Below, one piece after another: positions 22,419-33,958 of a stretch of DNA of 64,000 bases. This DNA comes from Adiantum capillus-veneris. Its lineage: Eukaryota; Streptophyta; Polypodiopsida; Polypodiales; Pteridaceae. The first letter of the stretch is position 1, and each line of letters begins with the position of its first letter. The DNA is taken from positions 123,579,543 to 123,643,542 of the forward strand of contig CM043960.1 in NCBI GenBank assembly GCA_014529385.2. The letters run 5' to 3'. Position numbers and translations under genes: made by a program. The notes below the pieces were generated by a model. The model did no database searches. It was not told the origin of the DNA and was given only the letters and a program-made list of their open reading frames with translations.

Positions 22419-23066
22419 TTATAAGTATGGCATGAGTTTCAACAGTTCTCCCAAGGTAAGAGTGCATTGGATAGGTGTAGACATGATTGAATGAATGTTG
22501 TCTACTTCGAGGGTTTGTTTGGCTCTTTTGAATTGAGTGGTTTTGCAAATGATAGACTCATCATCGTTATCTCCCAAGTAAGAAGGTAACGTTTTTAATG
22601 TCATCAGTTTAGATATTCCTGAAGCCTCTGACCCGCAATCCCTGTATAAGGATTGTATATCCATGTTTATATCAGATGGTAGGTTATCCAGCCAGACTTC
22701 CTCCATAGGAGCTGACTTTAAAGTTAGGCTCCCATCATTGATCTCCCTTAACTTTTCCCATAAGTTTCTTGGCCAGTCTTCCTCCACGAATGGAATTTTG
22801 TCTAAGGCATCTTCACTGTCCGGCACCATGAGCTCTGCCACCACATTGGATTTTGCTTTCTTTTCTTCTACCGCCAGCTCTTTCGGTTTTGCAATACTTT
22901 GAAGCTTGGGTTTTTGTTTATCCAGCATTTCCTGCGTGATTCTTATCAAATTTTGATAAGCTTCCAGCTTAGCTGCTTCCATGTGTGGAGATGGATAGTT
23001 TTTCCATCTGTTTTCCATGTTTTGGCCTACTTTTAGTCTGGCTTGGTAGGCTAAATTCACTGCCAC
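22419..23066 (-). pseudogene. gag-pol linker region, unknown
   Basis: 215 open codons, rich in Lys/Glu, ending in EVDNIHSIMSTPIQCTLTLG just before the retropepsin. Plant Tat-type elements often have such a long, poorly conserved region between the zinc knuckle and the protease. No domain recognised. Confidence 0.6.
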
Positions 23067-23232
23067 TTTCTTTCAACTTGTCCTAAGCTAAAAAAAATTC
23101 TTTCTCTTCATTTTCAACCCATTGTTTTTGTTTTTTCATCTCATATCTTTTGCTTCTGCTCCTTTTGATTCTTTGAGAAGAAACTTTCGTGTTCTCCGAA
23201 TCATCAGAGGAATTGTGTTTCTTTTCCCTTGC

Positions 23233-23667
23233 CTAGGCTCTAGTGATTACCTTGATTGGAACAATCGGTTCGCTCTTTGATGAGCTACTAAGCATTACTT
23301 GGACTACGTTGACTACCGTTTTTTCCTTGTTCGAAGGATTCTTAGGACAATCTTCTGGAAAGTGTCCTCCATTTTTGCAACATTGTATGAAATAGGCTTC
23401 AATTGGTTTGAGGTTTTTGTCAGGCTCTGGATATTCGTTCTTCCAATGGTCATCAGCACCACAGTTATGACAGTTTCCTGTTCTGGGCTTCATCATGGGT
23501 CTTCCCATAGGAGGTCTGACACCTTGATTAGCTACATAATACATTGGTGCGAGCTCTGGTGGAGCATAAGTCATGGTTTCCTTCATTGGTGGTGGGTGTG
23601 GACTATACCAATCTCCCTCTACCATTACTGTAGATGGACTAGGCTCTGCATAAAGTGTCACATGCAT
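23233..23667 (-). pseudogene. gag: gag C-terminal part with zinc knuckles
   Basis: 144 open codons. CHNCGADDHWKNEY is a CX2CX4HX4 knuckle with Tyr in place of the final Cys, followed by a second Cys-rich motif, CCKNGGHFPEDC. The N-terminal part is Pro-rich. Such motifs bind genomic RNA for packaging. Confidence 0.78.
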
Positions 23668-23825
23668 TAATTATTGTTCATCTATGATTGCTTCTCAGTT
23701 CATGTACTTTACAGGCACCGCATTATGTCCTGGATAAGGAGGTTGTCCTCCCAACACAGGTTGAGCATACCCATTGGTGGTCTTTGAACTTGAGCCATAT
23801 TAAGTTGATATCTATACATGGGTTG

Positions 23826-25626
23826 TCATTGTGGCCTCATGGGCACGTACTGAATATTCCCATCATACTTTGGTTTGAAGTAGCACTCATGGGTCTCGTG
23901 GTTGGTCCATTTACCCTCGATTGCACACCTTTTTTGTGGCCTAATTGGTTGTCCTTGTGGGGATATCCTCTGTCTTGGTCCTCTCATAGGTGTTTTTTGC
24001 ATATTGTTCATCATGTCATTCATCCTTTTTAGCATATCTTCTATGGATGAGAGTGGTGCCACGGCAGCCATTCCCACTTGTGCTGGTTTTGTAGATAAAG
24101 TCTTCTCCCTTTGGTTATCCTTAGGGACATCCTCTTCATTAAAGATCTCACAATTGTCTCCTAGGTCGATAGCATCAGACACACACGCCTCTAAGGTTGT
24201 ATGCTTTTTACTATAGAGTATAGCATGAAGTTCTTTGTTTAGCAGTCCCTCTAGAAACAATGAAACAAGTCTCTCCTCTGTAGGTATCTCCATCTCTAGG
24301 CATTTGGCAATGTATTGTTTCATTCGAGTTTCACAATCCCTAGCAGACTCACCATGTTTCTGTTTGAAGCTGTAGATTTGAGCTATCGTATTATGTTTAA
24401 TCCCCATTTTAGAACAAGCAGCTACAAATTCTTGAGCTAATGTATTCAAATCCATGATTGACCTTGGTGGAATGTTTTGGAACCATGTCAATTTCTTCTA
24501 ATGTCATTACAAACCCTTCGAATTGAGTATGGAAATCGAATATACGCTCCGCTTTTAGCACTTGCTGGAAGCTTGCTAAGTGGTCATATGGATCCCCTGA
24601 TCCACTGTATTTTCTGACCCATTTTTGAAAATCAGCTGGTCTGACACATCTATTTGGTTCAACTCCAGGTCTTCTAGGAGATGGTCTTGTTCCAAGTCCT
24701 TCAAACCAGTCTGTCGGAAATAGTGACTCATGTAGCCCTGGGCTGGCCTTAGTGTCACCCGTTTTTCTATGTGATGAGGTGGTTTCTAGTTTTTTCACAT
24801 TACTCTCAGATGATCTCTCATGATGTTTGTCTCTTGGAGTGGTTTCTGGTCCTTGATCCAATATCCAATCCCGTATGGAATACCCTTGGTATTTGGTTTG
24901 TTCTACCTCCTCAGGAGTCATCATAACAAAGTTGTTGTTATAACAATCCCTAAACAAGTAAGTTGGTAGATCCGCAGATCCCTTATCTTTGATTTTGAAG
25001 ATATAGATAATCTTCATGGCCGTTAATTGTCCTGGTCTAGCATGAGAAGTCCACAAAAGATCTTTTATGTTTCTATCTTCCCAACAATAGACTCTGATCC
25101 TAGGATTATCCGTACTAAGCCGTTTCAAGGGCTTCAAGTCTACTTGATCGTATCCCTCGAATTCCAAAGTTGGTGGTCCTTCTTTTGCTGACATATCTGG
25201 GATTATAGTGTTTACTTCTAATCCCCATTTATCTATCACATCAGGATTTTCAATCTGTACATATTGAGTTCCGTTTAGATCCATGGGCATTTTTCCTTGC
25301 TTGTTGGCCCTATCTTCTTCAAACTCAATACCATGATCATCAATGCGAATAGCATACTCTTCGTTACGATCCAAGTAAACCTTGGCTCCATGACAATTAG
25401 TCTTGTAAAAAGAGAGTATATGCTTGTAGCGCATTGTCGTTCCGGTTTCCGAGTGAGTCGAGTAAGAAGACATTTCGGATGTTGAATATGAAAAAGTGTC
25501 CGAGGCTTCTTCAGGAATTGTGTGTAACGAATTGCCTTGATTTACACTTTCTTCAATGGATACTCTACTGGTGTTTTCTCCAAATAGGCCTTTATTTTTT
25601 ATTACACGACCGGATCTAAGGTTCAT
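23826..25626 (-). pseudogene. gag: gag, frameshifted once
   Basis: Starts at 25626 (MNLRSGRVIKNKGLFGENTS) with a long N-terminal extension of about 330 codons, then the gag core (CVRPADFQKWVRKYSGSGDP, LASFQQVLKAERI). Near 24480 the frame shifts and the core resumes at 24491 with MTWFQNIPPRSIMDLNTLAQ and YSFKQKHGESARDCETRMKQ, the conserved retrotransposon gag motif. A Met/Pro-rich tail leads toward the zinc knuckles. The long extension is unusual and of unknown role. Confidence 0.85.
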
Positions 25627-27590
25627 ATAGACTTATGAATCCCTGGATAGAGTACTCAACTTAGATTGACTTGTAGTCAATTTCCACTTGACTCAATTGC
25701 AAATTTCTGTCAAGCCACTGATTCCTCGTCTATAACCAAATTTCTGTATAAAATTTTTCAAATTAGCTATTTTTCTATAAGGACAGTAGAGCTCTTGAGA
25801 ACTCCAGTGATTGGTCTCTGTATTTCACTTCAATTCGTGCTATGGAAGTCAAAATTTTGACTTTAAGATTCAGCTTAGCAAAATCAAAGGTTTAATCTGC
25901 AATCTGTAAATTGAGTGTATCTGTACCAATTTTGATCCAACTAAATCCAAAATTTCCTAGTGGCCTTATTTTATGCTGGTCTAACACTGTATAAGCCCAA
26001 AAGTCAAATTTGAAGTCTCTGGATAGCAGAAGTAAATAATCACGATTATTTACTTTTGTCACTTTTTTGCACTTTCTGGATTGGTTTGGAAAGTATACAA
26101 CTTGCTAAAGCCCTTGGGCAAGTTTCAACAAGTTTGGACAAAATTTGATCAAGTTTACCCACTGTTCCATGTCCGCAGTCTTTGATTTCGAGAATCTGAC
26201 TTAGGTTTCACTTTTGTGGTCCAAATTTCACCAAAATTGATTTGTGGGGTCCAATTGATGTGCTTGACCTTGTGGTATACTCAAATTTGCAAAATCACCA
26301 AGTTTTGAAGCAAATGTAAATAATCGTGATTATTTACTTTTGATACTTTTTTGTAGATTTTTGTCCCAACTTTGACACAGATCTATTAAGCACCTTATAT
26401 TAAGGTCACTAGCCAATTTTCATCAAGTTTGGACAATTTTTGGTCAAGTGGTCATCAATTATCTGTCCACAGACTAACTTTGCAATTTTTGCCACAGTTT
26501 TCACCCAGTGATCCAAATCTTATCAAATTTGGTTTGTGGACTTATTACAACATGGTAAAGCTAGTGGTATGCCAACTTGGTCAAAAAAGTTCATAAACAG
26601 GGCAGATGTAAATAATCACGATTATTTACTTTTGTCAAATTTTTGCAAGTTTTTGGTCAACTGAGCATATACACATGTTTATCACCTTAATATAAGCCTA
26701 TGAATCAATTTTCACCAAGTTTGGATAAAGTTTTTCTCTATTCACACTCAAGATTCAAAAAGTCAGTACAAACTTTAGTTTTCACCCAGTTTTTTGTTAG
26801 TTTAGTGATCCAAATCTCTTGGGCCTTTACAAAAGTTGTTTGTACACATGCAATGAGTCAATGATATGAGCCTTGGTCAAATTAGAGAAAAAAGTTAATA
26901 ATCGGGATTATTAACTTGAGGCTTGAAATGAGCATTTTTTTGAAATTTTCTCAAGGACAGTCCTTTTATGATGTGTTTTAAGGCTATGAATCAAGTCAAA
27001 ACTTAGTTTGGCTTAAAAAGTCACGAAAAAGTAAATAATCTGATTTTTGGTCAAGTTCTTGAAATTTTTACCTCAAAGTGTCCTTGAGCTTACCCACTGG
27101 TTCAGACAACTCTTAGGCTTACTCCCTAGTTGGATTGAGTGAATTCGAGTCTTTTCGTGCTATTTTTAGCCATAGACCTGAAATTCTGTAACCTTACATA
27201 ACAACTCACACTTGATTCTTTCAGAGAGAGCAATGCTATGAAATCCACCTCGGATCCTACTTACCCTACTCCTAGTTTCTCATGCAATGGGGTTGTGGAA
27301 AGTGTACACAAATACTCGTATTCTTGTGTTTTTTATGTTTTTCAGATCTTGATCTTAAGACTTGTTTCGTCTACCAATCATTCTCCAAATCCTAATCTAA
27401 ATCTACAATCCTACAATCCTAAAGGTACTCAGCAAGTATGATTACTTCCACGCTACCTCTACACATCAAAAGACGACAATCTTAGGCTATGCGGTTTCTA
27501 AAAGAGAGTTTTGAACTCTAAGAAAACTTAGAGGAAGTTAAAGTACAATTACACAACACGCTCATGTTTTTCCCTAGTTTAGGTCTCTTC
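25627..27590. repeat. 5' leader with a ~285-bp array of palindromes
   Basis: No gene. Palindromes lie at 26032-26053, 26316-26337, 26608-26629 and 26894-26915 (spacing 284, 292, 286), with a half copy at 27031. Sites read GTAAATAATC then A/G/T, C/G, G then ATTATTTAC-like arms. Sequences between them are diverged copies sharing TTTTTGCA, CAAGTTTGGACAA and GTGGTCCAAAT. The arrangement indicates an old tandem repeat in the untranslated leader. Confidence 0.8.
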
Positions 27591-27611
27591 GATCCCCGGC
27601 AACGGCGCCAA
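27591..27611 (-). promoter_or_regulatory. Primer-binding site (tRNA-Asp type)
   Basis: The minus strand reads TTTGGCGCCGTTGCCGGGGA immediately inside the 5' LTR, matching the TGGCGCCGTTGCCGGGGA site common in Tat/Athila-type elements. Confidence 0.88.
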
Positions 27612-27612
27612 A

Positions 27613-28532
27613 TGTGGGACGCATGTTTAACCTCACTATCCTATCTTATTGCAGTATTAGCGAGAACCACGATTAATTTGTCAAACCATGGGACGAAGTT
27701 GACTCAACTAGTGCATAGATGCTACAAGAGGTTCTCAATCTCTTGGATAGCAAATAACAACTCGAATCTAACTCAAGCTACACTCAAGTGACTGAAATCA
27801 CCAAAAGCCAATCGCTCATCGGCAAGCAAATCACATCCGTTACAACATCAAATGACATCCAAACATAACGAAACTTCTAGGAAAAGTTTATAAGACCTAA
27901 GCACACATGCCTATGGCCTCAAACCCCACTTTCGGTCAAGTTCCAAAATAGCGATAATTAATAGCAGTGGATTTTTGACCTAGTTGTTTTTGACCCAGAA
28001 TGCATCTAAATGCTTAGCAATGATGCCCCAATATCCCACCTATGCTTAGTTTTCGTTTTAAAAGTGTAAATTCCTAGTTATGATGAAATTAGACCGCGGG
28101 TCAACGACGCTAAAAGCTACGAAATACTGTGAACTGCTTACGTCAATGCGTAGAGCTCTTACCTGCGGTTTCAATGCAACAAACGCATTCGCAATGTGAC
28201 AACCGGAGATGAAGTAGAAAGCGCGAGAAGGAGAGAAGTGAGCGCCGTTAGCTCACCTGTGTATTTCTTATCCAAAAACTTATAAAAAACTTACAAAAAT
28301 TGGTTTTTATACCTTAGCCAAGGTTTTTGGATGGTCAAGAGTAATAATCTGGAGTTCTACCAAAGCTGGGAATTGAATGGCTGATACAATCTGGAAGCTT
28401 GTAGCCCCGGCTCATTAATTACAAGGTTTATCAAGAAAACAGGAGTTACAGTATTTTTGATTTATCAAAATAATAATTCTTTTTACAAGGAGAACTCCAA
28501 AAAATGGTGTCCACGTTAGCTTGCTGCTAACA
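27613..28532 (-). repeat. 5' LTR of the 18.9-kb Gypsy element
   Basis: 920 bp, TGTGGGACGCAT...GCTGCTAACA, paired with 9648-10567. The target duplication GCAAT follows at 28533-28537. Confidence 0.93.
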
Positions 28533-28537
28533 GCAAT

Positions 28538-28743
28538 AAATGCACAGCAGTTAGTTTTAGCCGTTTTCGACGTGTAAAGCATGTAGTTATTCTCCGTGCA
28601 TGTCAGCAATGGTAGTATGAATGATATGAGATAGAGAGAGAGAGGGGGGGAGAGGTAGAGGGTGGTGCACATATGACTAGGTTGAGAGAGAGAGAGAGAG
28701 AGAGAGAATCATTTAGGTAGATTGCAAAATTTGTAAGCCTATT

Positions 28744-28822
<79 letters not shown>

Positions 28823-28848
28823 AGTGATAGAGAGAGAGCGGGAGGGTG

Positions 28849-28884
<36 letters not shown>

Positions 28885-28950
28885 GGATAAGGATAGGGTA
28901 GTTGAGAGAGACAGAGAGAGATATGCAAAAATTTTATCATGAAGGTCGCC
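28538..28950. repeat. Upstream region of gene X (E1): (GA)n and (TA)n microsatellites
   Basis: Contains GA-rich tracts at about 28632-28656, 28684-28708, 28792-28820 and 28853-28880, and a (TA)n tract at about 28746-28791. No ORF other than low-complexity. It ends at the gene X start codon, so it is the probable promoter side of X. Confidence 0.8.
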
Positions 28951-28993
28951 ATGCCAAGCCCAGGAAAAGGTAAACCCTATGATTTTTGTTTTG

Positions 28994-29029
<36 letters not shown>

Positions 29030-29346
29030 CAACAATTTGGGAGGTCTTTTGGCGCGCGAAGTTGTCTTTAATGTAAGCCGATCGTCATCCGCGTGCCGTA
29101 GCGGACTCAGTAGATAAGTGATAAGCTATCATATAAGACCAACAGAGAGTGAGAGAGAAGCCCCTCTTTTCAATTTGTTGTCCTATGGCACGCATAAGCG
29201 TAGAATTGGTCTGCCAATCGTTCTTCACGCACCGTGAAGCATATAAGTGGTAAGAAAAAAGGGAGTTAGAGGAGTTGAACTCAAATAAAATGAGCTGCTA
29301 TAAGTAAACTCTATAAAATAAAATAAAAAACCTATGAGACCAATAT

Positions 29347-29385
<39 letters not shown>

Positions 29386-29608
29386 GAACCAACCTACCTT
29401 GGTAATACTTACCAATACTTATCATTTATTCCCTGTATTTTGTTTTTCTAAGGATTAAGTTCCCACAGAATGAAGAGACAGAGGGTGGATCCAGATTTGT
29501 CCTAGGTGAACAGGAAGCAGAAGAGAGACCACCTAAGTTGCTGAGAGGCTCTTTAAAGAGAGATGTGGACTTTGCTCTTGCTAAAGATACATTTCTTGGA
29601 GATGACGT
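28951..29608 (+). pseudogene. Gene X of E1: exon 1, intron 1 and start of exon 2
   Basis: Exon 1 (28951-28969) encodes M-P-S-P-G-K and ends AAAG before GTAAAC. The E2 copy has the same 19-nt exon (52955-52937, MSSPGK). Intron 1 runs to the acceptor TTCCCACAG at 29468. Exon 2 starts at 29469 and reads KRQRVDPD and later LLRGSLKRDVDF, matching E2's KRKKIDPE and LLKTSMKRNVDF. It is cut at 29608 by a gag-only LTR element and resumes at 33069. The protein is unknown; conservation of exon structure between E1 and E2 supports a real gene. Confidence 0.72.
28996..29383. repeat. Intron 1 of gene X (E1): (GA)n tracts and two CpG palindromes
   Basis: (GA)n at 28996-29026 and 29350-29383. Palindromes at 29051-29097 (GGCGCGCG ... 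CGCGTGCC) and 29184-29236 (TATGGCACGC ... GCACCGTGA) have left arms 136 bp apart. In E2 the same intron holds a 133-bp tandem array of GGATCACG palindromes, so the position is conserved though the sequence differs. Confidence 0.6.
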
Positions 29609-30477
29609 TGTTGGGAAACAAGGAAACTAAAACACCTCTATAGCGATGTCACCGAAGAGCGTTGAAAGAGCACTACAAGAACAAAAAACCTTTGGAAAAT
29701 CTCTTTGAAATACCACAAGTCCAACAAGAGTAGTCCCCTTGGGAATTTACTGGCCATCGCCCACCCAAGAGACTATGCCACAAAGAAGGAAGAAACTTGT
29801 TTAGGCATAGAATTACGGACATCGCCTACCAATTCTCTTGAAAAAAAAGCTTTTCCCTTCATAAAAAACCACTTTAAAACTCCCCCTTAAAAGCTTACAT
29901 CACCACAAGACGTATGGGTTTCCACAATTCAACCTACATAGTTTGCCCCAAAGCTGCCATACATTGTAGGCTGCATAGAACAAACCATAACTCCAAAACC
30001 TCAACTCCAAAAGACATTATTTCAAACTTCAAAAAATCTCTGCAAACTCTGCAACAAAAGTGCTGAAATCCTTCAAATCAAACCCATGAACAACTATGTG
30101 CAAAATCAACGCGAACAGGATGTTGTAGCAGGAAGACTCGGTGTAGAGAGAGATAGTCGAGGGCAAAAAACTGCATCCAAAGGCATCAAGAAGCCAGAAC
30201 GAGCTCAAAACTGCAAAATTCTGAACTTTGACTGAAATTTTTTAAGTTTGTATATGATTTTAAGTTATATACAAGTCTCACTTCAAAAAACTCACTCACG
30301 GGCACTTACAGCAGCTTGACAGATGTCACTAGACTAGCGACTTGTAGTGCATGTACATGTGCTTGCTAAAGCAAGCTAAAAATCCCACAAAAATAAATCC
30401 CACACACACTTTTGACATTGGTCTCATGTCCGTATGTATAAATTTACAAAAACGGGGTGTCAAAAATGCGCCCAACA
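29609..30477 (-). repeat. 3' LTR of the gag-only element
   Basis: 869 bp; near-copy of 32197-33068 with scattered differences. Open frames inside both LTRs (for example 29705-29890 and 32234-32560) are parallel readings of the repeat and are not taken as genes. Confidence 0.9.
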
Positions 30478-31865
30478 TAGTTTGCCAAACCCCCAGTCTG
30501 CTAGAGCATTCATGCTCAGCAGTAGCATAAACATGTTGTCCACCTGGATCAAAAGGCCATATAACATAAGCACAAAATTCATGAAGAAACACCAGACATA
30601 TCAATTGTGTCACTTTCAATATCAAAGCATAAACCATATGTAGAATACAAATCCTGTTTAGGCATAAAGTACTCTCAACAGATACCACACGGAGAAAGCC
30701 TTTCACAACTACAACATCCAAAGAAGCCTTTAACATCTCCTCCAAAAGGTCTTCAACCTTTAACTCAGCTATTTCCATATCCTCATGCATATTCATATCA
30801 TTACCACCACTCTTCATTAAGCATCCATCCAATTCAACCATACCATGTTTGATAGGTAAGCCACCCTTCATACATAACATAGGCTTCTTAATAAGAGGAT
30901 CAAGAAAGGTAGCATCATCCATATTCACATGAGGTATAAAAGGAGAATCTCCATCATTTTTCACATCATCTAATCTCTGAATATTCTCTTCATTATCAGT
31001 TAAGGCACAGCTACCCACATCATCATACAAATCACAAGTTTCTCATTGATAGGCTCTTCATCAACAACACAAGTAGTATACCTAATTGCTTCATCACCCT
31101 TTTGCATACAATCACCCAAAGAATATACTCGAGAACCCTCAGCATACACATCACCCTCATTATCATTGTTATCTTCCTTGACCTCCATCATGTGATCCTC
31201 AACTACCTCATCTACAAGAGAAGAACTCACAGCAACAACATTGGTATCAGAGAAATACTCCTCCTCATTGTAACATATATTAGAAGCATTAGCCATGTGA
31301 CTTGGACATTCAAAATGATCATTTCCTTGCATTTAGACTCATTCATGACCATGGTAGCCTTCTTTCCTACATCCATCATACTAGCATCATCATCTTTGAC
31401 AGGAAGGTTGACATCAAAGCGCTTAAACCACAAATATGGCATACATTGAGCATTCTTCTTGATCTCATTATGCATATGACATTCTTCTTTCACATGCTCA
31501 AGATAGTGAGAAACATGGAAGTCTTCATTGCATACCTTTTCCACATTTATGTGTAAAACATAAGATACATTTGGCTTCACATCTTCTTGCAATCCAAGCT
31601 CTTGCATTCTCTCTAACTTCCATTCCTTATGCTTTGCAACCTTTACTGCATCATCAAATGTAAGTGGCCTTTTAAGCTCAACCTTTAACTTCAAATGAGC
31701 CTTCAAACTTTTCATAAACATAAACTTTTTAAGCATAAGAGGAGGAGCATCACTGCCTAAAGAAACACACCATCTCTTCCACAAGGCATTAAACTCCTTG
31801 ACAAAGGCATCTACACTTTGACCATCACATTGCACAAGTCCTTCAATGGAGTGCCATACATCCAT
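30329..31865 (-). pseudogene. gag: gag-like protein of the gag-only element
   Basis: The piece at 31865-31227 starts with MDVWHSIEGLVQCDGQSVDA and FVKEFNALWKRWCVSLG, the usual gag core, followed by LKAHLKLKVELKRPLTFDDA and AKHKEWKLERMQELG. Further frames (31332-31000, 31030-30329) continue as an acidic tail with NVDLPV-like and DDVKNDGD segments. No protease, RT or integrase motif is visible. Frames change at least twice, so this copy is probably non-functional. Confidence 0.72.
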
Positions 31866-32196
31866 TGGGTCCTCTACCTCTTGAACTTCTCAAGAAAATC
31901 CTTCTTTAATGAATCATAAGTCATCACCAATGGAGGATGAGATGATTTCAACCCAAACTCATACTCATCATACACATATCCTTGCATCCTCTTTCAAGCA
32001 AAAGAACAAAATCTTGAGCATAATCATTCGATCTTCCTTATTTTCCATCAAACAAGAAACCTCCATCTTTTTAATTAATGCATCAGAATCCTCACCTACA
32101 TGACCATAGAACCTTGGAAACTATGTCACCATAGCCATCAAAGCTGTCAATTGAAGGTCACTTGAAGAAGATCCTCGGTGGCGGGCACCAAAACAC

Positions 32197-33068
32197 TATT
32201 GGGAAACAAGAAAACTAAAACACCTCTATAGCGATGTCACCCAAGAGCGTTGAAAGAGCACTACAAGAACATTACAAGCTTTGGAAAATCCCTTTGAAAC
32301 ACCACAAGTCCAACAAGAGTAGTCCCCTTGGGAATTTACTGGCCATCGCCCACCCAAGAGACTATGCCATAAAGAAGGAAGAAACTTGTTTAGGCACGGA
32401 ATTATGGACGTCGCCTACCAATGCTCTTGAAAACAAAGCTTTCCCCTTCATCAAAAACCACTTTAAAAATCCCCCTTCAAAGTATACAGCACCCACAAGA
32501 TGTATGGGTTTCCACAACTCAACCTACATAGTTTTTCCCCAAAGCTGCCATACTCTGTAGGCTGCAGAGAACAGACCACAACTCCAAAACCCCAACTCCA
32601 AAAGACACGATTTCAAACTTCAAAAAATCTCTGCAAACTCTGCAACAAAAGTGATGAAATCCTTCAAATCCAACCCATGCACAACTATGTGAAAAATCAA
32701 CGCGAACAAGATGTTGTAGCAGGAAGACTAGGTGTAGAGAGAGCTAGTCGAGGGCAAAAAACTGCATCCAAAGGCATCAAGAAGCCAGAACGAGCTCAAA
32801 CCTGAAAAATTATGAACTTTGACTGAAATTTTTTAAGTTTGTACATGATTTTAAATTATATACAAGTCTCACTTCAAAAAACCCACTCACGAGCACTTAC
32901 AGCAGCTTGACAGTTGTCACTAGACTAGCGACTTGTAGTGCATGTACATGTGCTTGCTAAAGCAAGCTAAAAACCCCACAAAAATAATCTCACACACACT
33001 TTTTCCATCAGGCTCATGTCTGTATGTACAAATTTACAAAAAACGGGGTGTCAAAAATGCGCCCAACA
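32197..33068 (-). repeat. 5' LTR of the gag-only element
   Basis: 872 bp. The internal-side end reads TATTGGG rather than TGTTGGG, a point change. Adjacent internal sequence on the element strand, GTTTTGGTGCCCGCCACC, is a plausible but unconfirmed primer-binding site. Confidence 0.88.
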
Positions 33069-33958
33069 ACGACGTTGTGGGGACTCCAATGACTCAGAAG
33101 CTTCAGAACAAGAAGAAGTGCCTAGGTTACTAGCACCAAAAACCAAAACATTGATCTATCTTCTGTCAGTGAACTAGCTACAAAATGTAAGAAAGGGGTT
33201 GAAGATCCTGCATGTGTGGATGAAAGACCTTTTGATTTTGCAGTACCTCCAGGAGCTGCTGAAATGTTCAACAAGGTCTCTTCTCTCTTCAATGCCCCTT
33301 TCATTCTGGATGACCTTATAGCTCAGCACAACGATTTCCTCAAGTCTAAAAGAGACAAGTTTGAGCTTGAGGTCCACAAGGGCAGGGTGGTTCTTGCTGA
33401 CATGGTGGTGGTGCACTTAAAATATTGTGATTCCACAAGATGGTCATACAAGAGGTACTATCAACTGCCTACTATCTATAGACCCTCACGGTGTCCTATG
33501 CACGAAAAAGTCCGCAAGCTAATAAAAGAATCCTTTGGGTTCCTTCTATTCTTACATTCTCTATGTGCTAGTCTGTTGAAAGATCCTTCAGAGGTAATGG
33601 ATGAGGAGGATCTAGCACCTGATGAACAAGATGATGAGGACTTGGAGTCCAATGAGGAGGTTCCTGAGATTTAGGAGGATATTAATCTTGAGGCAAAGGC
33701 TAAAGAGGTGCAACAAAGAAAAATAATTACAGTTAAAACATTTGATATGAAACTACCTTTAGATGTCTCTGGCTTTAATGAGAAACAAGCCACATGGATG
33801 CTTCCTGGACTTCTAGACTTCAAATTTGGTGAGAGATCTTACAATTTCCTCCATGACATTCAAAGTATATTTTCTTTAAGGGAGGACTTTGCCCTTGCAA
33901 CACTCTCCAAATTTCAAGAGGGGAGGAGTGGATTTGTATCTGGTGACAGCAATGACAA
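33069..33958 (+). pseudogene. Gene X of E1: main part of exon 2
   Basis: Continues X after the LTR element. The best frame, 33216-33965, reads DERPFDFAVPPGAAEMFNK, LKSKRDKFELEVHKGRVVLA, then MHEKVRKLIKESFGFLLF and an acidic run. After an in-frame TAG (33672) it resumes with TVKTFDMKLPLDVSGFNEKQ and FGERSYNFLHDIQSIFSLRE. It matches the E2 ORF at 52137-51076 throughout. It stops at S-N-D-N exactly where the left TIR of E2 begins; the remainder of the exon is at 60793-61028, 27 kb away. Confidence 0.8.

Larger units (their letters stand above)
9648..28532 (-). mobile_element. Complete Ty3/Gypsy retrotransposon (Tat/Athila-like), 18,885 bp
   Basis: Two 920-bp LTRs (9648-10567 and 27613-28532) have TGTGGGA...GCTAACA ends. 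The element is flanked by a perfect 5-bp duplication, GCAAT (9643-9647 and 28533-28537). The minus strand reads 5' LTR, PBS, about 2-kb leader, gag, zinc knuckles, protease, RT, RNase H, integrase, then unusual 3' cargo, PPT and 3' LTR. The LTRs differ at scattered positions, so insertion is not very recent. Large size, the tRNA-Asp-like PBS and an extra ORF after pol fit the Tat/Athila side of non-chromovirus Gypsy elements. Confidence 0.93.
29609..33068 (-). mobile_element. Gag-only LTR retrotransposon (TR-GAG-like), inserted in exon 2 of gene X
   Basis: LTRs of 869 and 872 bp (29609-30477, 32197-33068) share TGTTGGGAAAC...GCGCCCAACA ends. Only about 1.7 kb of internal sequence lies between them, with gag but no RT or integrase. 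Target duplication: GACGT before the left LTR (29604-29608) and GACGT two bases after the right LTR (33071-33075; a 7-bp version has one mismatch). Removing it joins gene X sequence GGAGATGACGT to TGTGGGGACTCC. Non-autonomous elements of this plan (TR-GAG) are known in plants and depend on partners for enzymes. Confidence 0.88.

Noticed and set aside
25990-27060. Satellite or centromeric array
   Set aside because: Only four to five diverged units, confined to the leader and 3' region of one LTR element with defined ends.
29705-29890. Parallel ORFs in the two LTRs of the gag-only element (29705-29890, 32234-32560)
   Set aside because: They lie antisense to gag and occur only because the LTR is present twice; no protein similarity recognised.
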